This document shows, piece after piece, positions 6,247 to 6,657 of a DNA stretch of 6,657 bases. Position numbers and translations under genes: made by a program. A model generated the notes under the pieces. The model had not been told where the DNA came from. It worked only from the letters and a program-made list of their open reading frames with translations, and ran no database searches. The DNA is taken from the NCBI GenBank assembly GCA_022865555.1, contig JALHTD010000537.1:1-6657 (forward strand). The letters run 5' to 3'. Position 1 is the first letter of the stretch; every line of letters begins with the position of its first letter. The stretch comes from Thermoanaerobaculaceae bacterium. GTDB taxonomy: Bacteria; Acidobacteriota; Thermoanaerobaculia; Thermoanaerobaculales; Thermoanaerobaculaceae.

Positions 6247-6269
6247 CTTTCGAGCGTTTCGTTCGAGAG
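6247..6269 (+). repeat. 10-bp hairpin with 3-nt loop
   Basis: CTTTCGAGCG, loop TTT, CGTTCGAGAG. All ten pairs form on the plus strand, two of them G-T; on the minus strand those two would be A-C mismatches. No T-run follows, so it does not look like a terminator. Confidence 0.55.
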
Positions 6270-6355
6270 CAGGGGTGGGGGTGAAATCCGCCCCGCGGGC
6301 GAGAAGAGCCATGGCGCCCGAGCGTGCGGGCCCCGAGCGGCCAGACCGGCGGGTG

Positions 6356-6382
6356 GAGACGCTGGCCCCGACCGAGCGTCTC
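6356..6382. repeat. Perfect 8-bp stem-loop
   Basis: GAGACGCT (6356-6363) and AGCGTCTC (6375-6382) are exact reverse complements separated by 11 nt. No T-run follows on either strand. Confidence 0.55.
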
Positions 6383-6431
6383 ATGCGAGGGAGGGGAACA
6401 GCCAGGGTCCGCACGCCGGGCTGTGCCTGCT

Positions 6432-6490
6432 CGGTCGCACGCGAAGGCGGGTCGGAGCTGCGGCCTCGACGGCCGCAGCGAGCGACCGCT
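6432..6490. repeat. Extended stem-loop with 9-bp apical stem
   Basis: The tip is GCTGCGGCC (6457-6465), loop TCGAC, GGCCGCAGC (6471-6479). Beyond a small GA/GAG internal loop, GTCG (6451-6454) pairs with CGAC (6483-6486), continuing with GCGG against CGC with one bulged G. Alternatively CGGTCGC (6432-6438) pairs with GCGACCG (6482-6488) over 7 bp. The 3' outer arm thus has two possible partners. Confidence 0.55.
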
Positions 6491-6559
6491 CATAGCCCGC
6501 GGGGCAACAAGAAGCCTCACGCAGTGACAAAGAAAAGGCTGGCCGCGCACCCGCTTGGA

Positions 6560-6570
6560 AAAACAAAGCC
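6560..6570 (-). repeat. Right arm of an 11-bp inverted repeat
   Basis: AAAACAAAGCC on the plus strand, exact reverse complement of 5970-5980. Similar A-rich words nearby (AACAAGAAGCC ending at 6516, ACAAAGAAAAGGC around 6528) suggest a family of related short sequences on this side. Confidence 0.5.
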
Positions 6571-6657
6571 GTCAGGGAGTGAAATGCACCATCGCGACTG
6601 TTCGCCCGGCCGACAACAAAACCGAGAAAAACGGTGTGGGGCAAAGCTCCGACGAGA

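Larger units (their letters stand above)
5891..6657. other. Gene-free region, T-rich left, A-rich right, many stem-loops
   Basis: No protein gene, tRNA or rRNA is supported. The few open frames are Arg/Gly/Pro/Ser-rich and show no motif or ribosome-binding site. The left 90 bases contain T-rich segments (CTTTGTTTT), the right 150 bases A-rich ones (AAAACAAAGCC), and the centre is very GC-rich with several strong hairpins, annotated separately. One hairpin (6247-6269) keeps two G-T pairs on the plus strand that would be mismatches on the minus strand, which mildly favours plus-strand transcription, but no clear promoter was found. It could be a structured non-coding RNA, a decayed inverted-repeat element, or a spacer between convergent genes. 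Confidence 0.5.

Noticed and set aside
2566..6319. Shared words such as GAGCCATG between the kamA leader and the right-hand non-coding region, suggesting two copies of one RNA
   Set aside because: Shared 8-base words are expected by chance between regions of this size, and no extended alignment could be built by eye.
5878..6414. Minus-strand open frame of 178 codons after tdh
   Set aside because: Arg/Gly/Ser-rich with no recognisable motif, overlaps the end of tdh, and runs through the strongest stem-loops; typical chance frame in GC-rich DNA.

Overview
The window is a high-G+C bacterial chromosomal segment (G/C-dominated third codon positions, AT-rich only at one promoter island and at the edges of the right-hand non-coding stretch). 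Gene content (short KamA-type aminomutase with ATP-grasp ligases, E. coli FbaB-like class I aldolase, epimerase-type threonine dehydrogenase) would fit a Gram-negative high-GC lineage such as Myxococcota, Desulfobacterota or Acidobacteriota. That placement is an inference; no rRNA or other marker is present. No mobile element, phage gene, tRNA, rRNA or CRISPR array was seen.

Left third (1-2421, minus strand): a tight operon transcribed right to left. It starts with a KamA-family radical-SAM aminomutase that keeps the lysine-type active-site aspartates. Four bases later comes a D-Ala-D-Ala-ligase-like ATP-grasp enzyme. A second ATP-grasp paralogue overlaps that gene by 4 bases (GTGA) and runs off the left edge. 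The likely logic is synthesis of a beta-amino acid (beta-lysine by the active-site residues) followed by ATP-dependent amide-bond ligations; the product is unknown. This is the best candidate in the window for an under-described system.

Divergent intergenic region (2422-2822): it holds a minus-strand sigma70-type promoter with a perfect TTGACA and a leader of about 350 nt before kamA. The leader is full of GC-rich hairpins and ends in a stem that buries the kamA Shine-Dalgarno sequence. No known riboswitch class was recognised.

Middle and right (2823-5890, plus strand): an RluA-family pseudouridine synthase without S4 domain, 25 nt later a class I fructose-bisphosphate aldolase (FbaB type), then after 148 nt an epimerase-type L-threonine 3-dehydrogenase. 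The tdh start is preceded by two mutually exclusive small hairpins, one of which hides its ribosome-binding site. The three genes share direction but no obvious pathway.

Right end (5891-6657): about 770 bp with no convincing gene. It has a probable tdh terminator, T-rich sequence on its left side and A-rich sequence on its right that form an 11-bp inverted repeat about 580 bp apart, and several strong stem-loops, including two overlapping 8-bp helices with pseudoknot or switch topology. It may be a structured non-coding RNA locus or a non-autonomous inverted-repeat element; the sequence alone does not decide.
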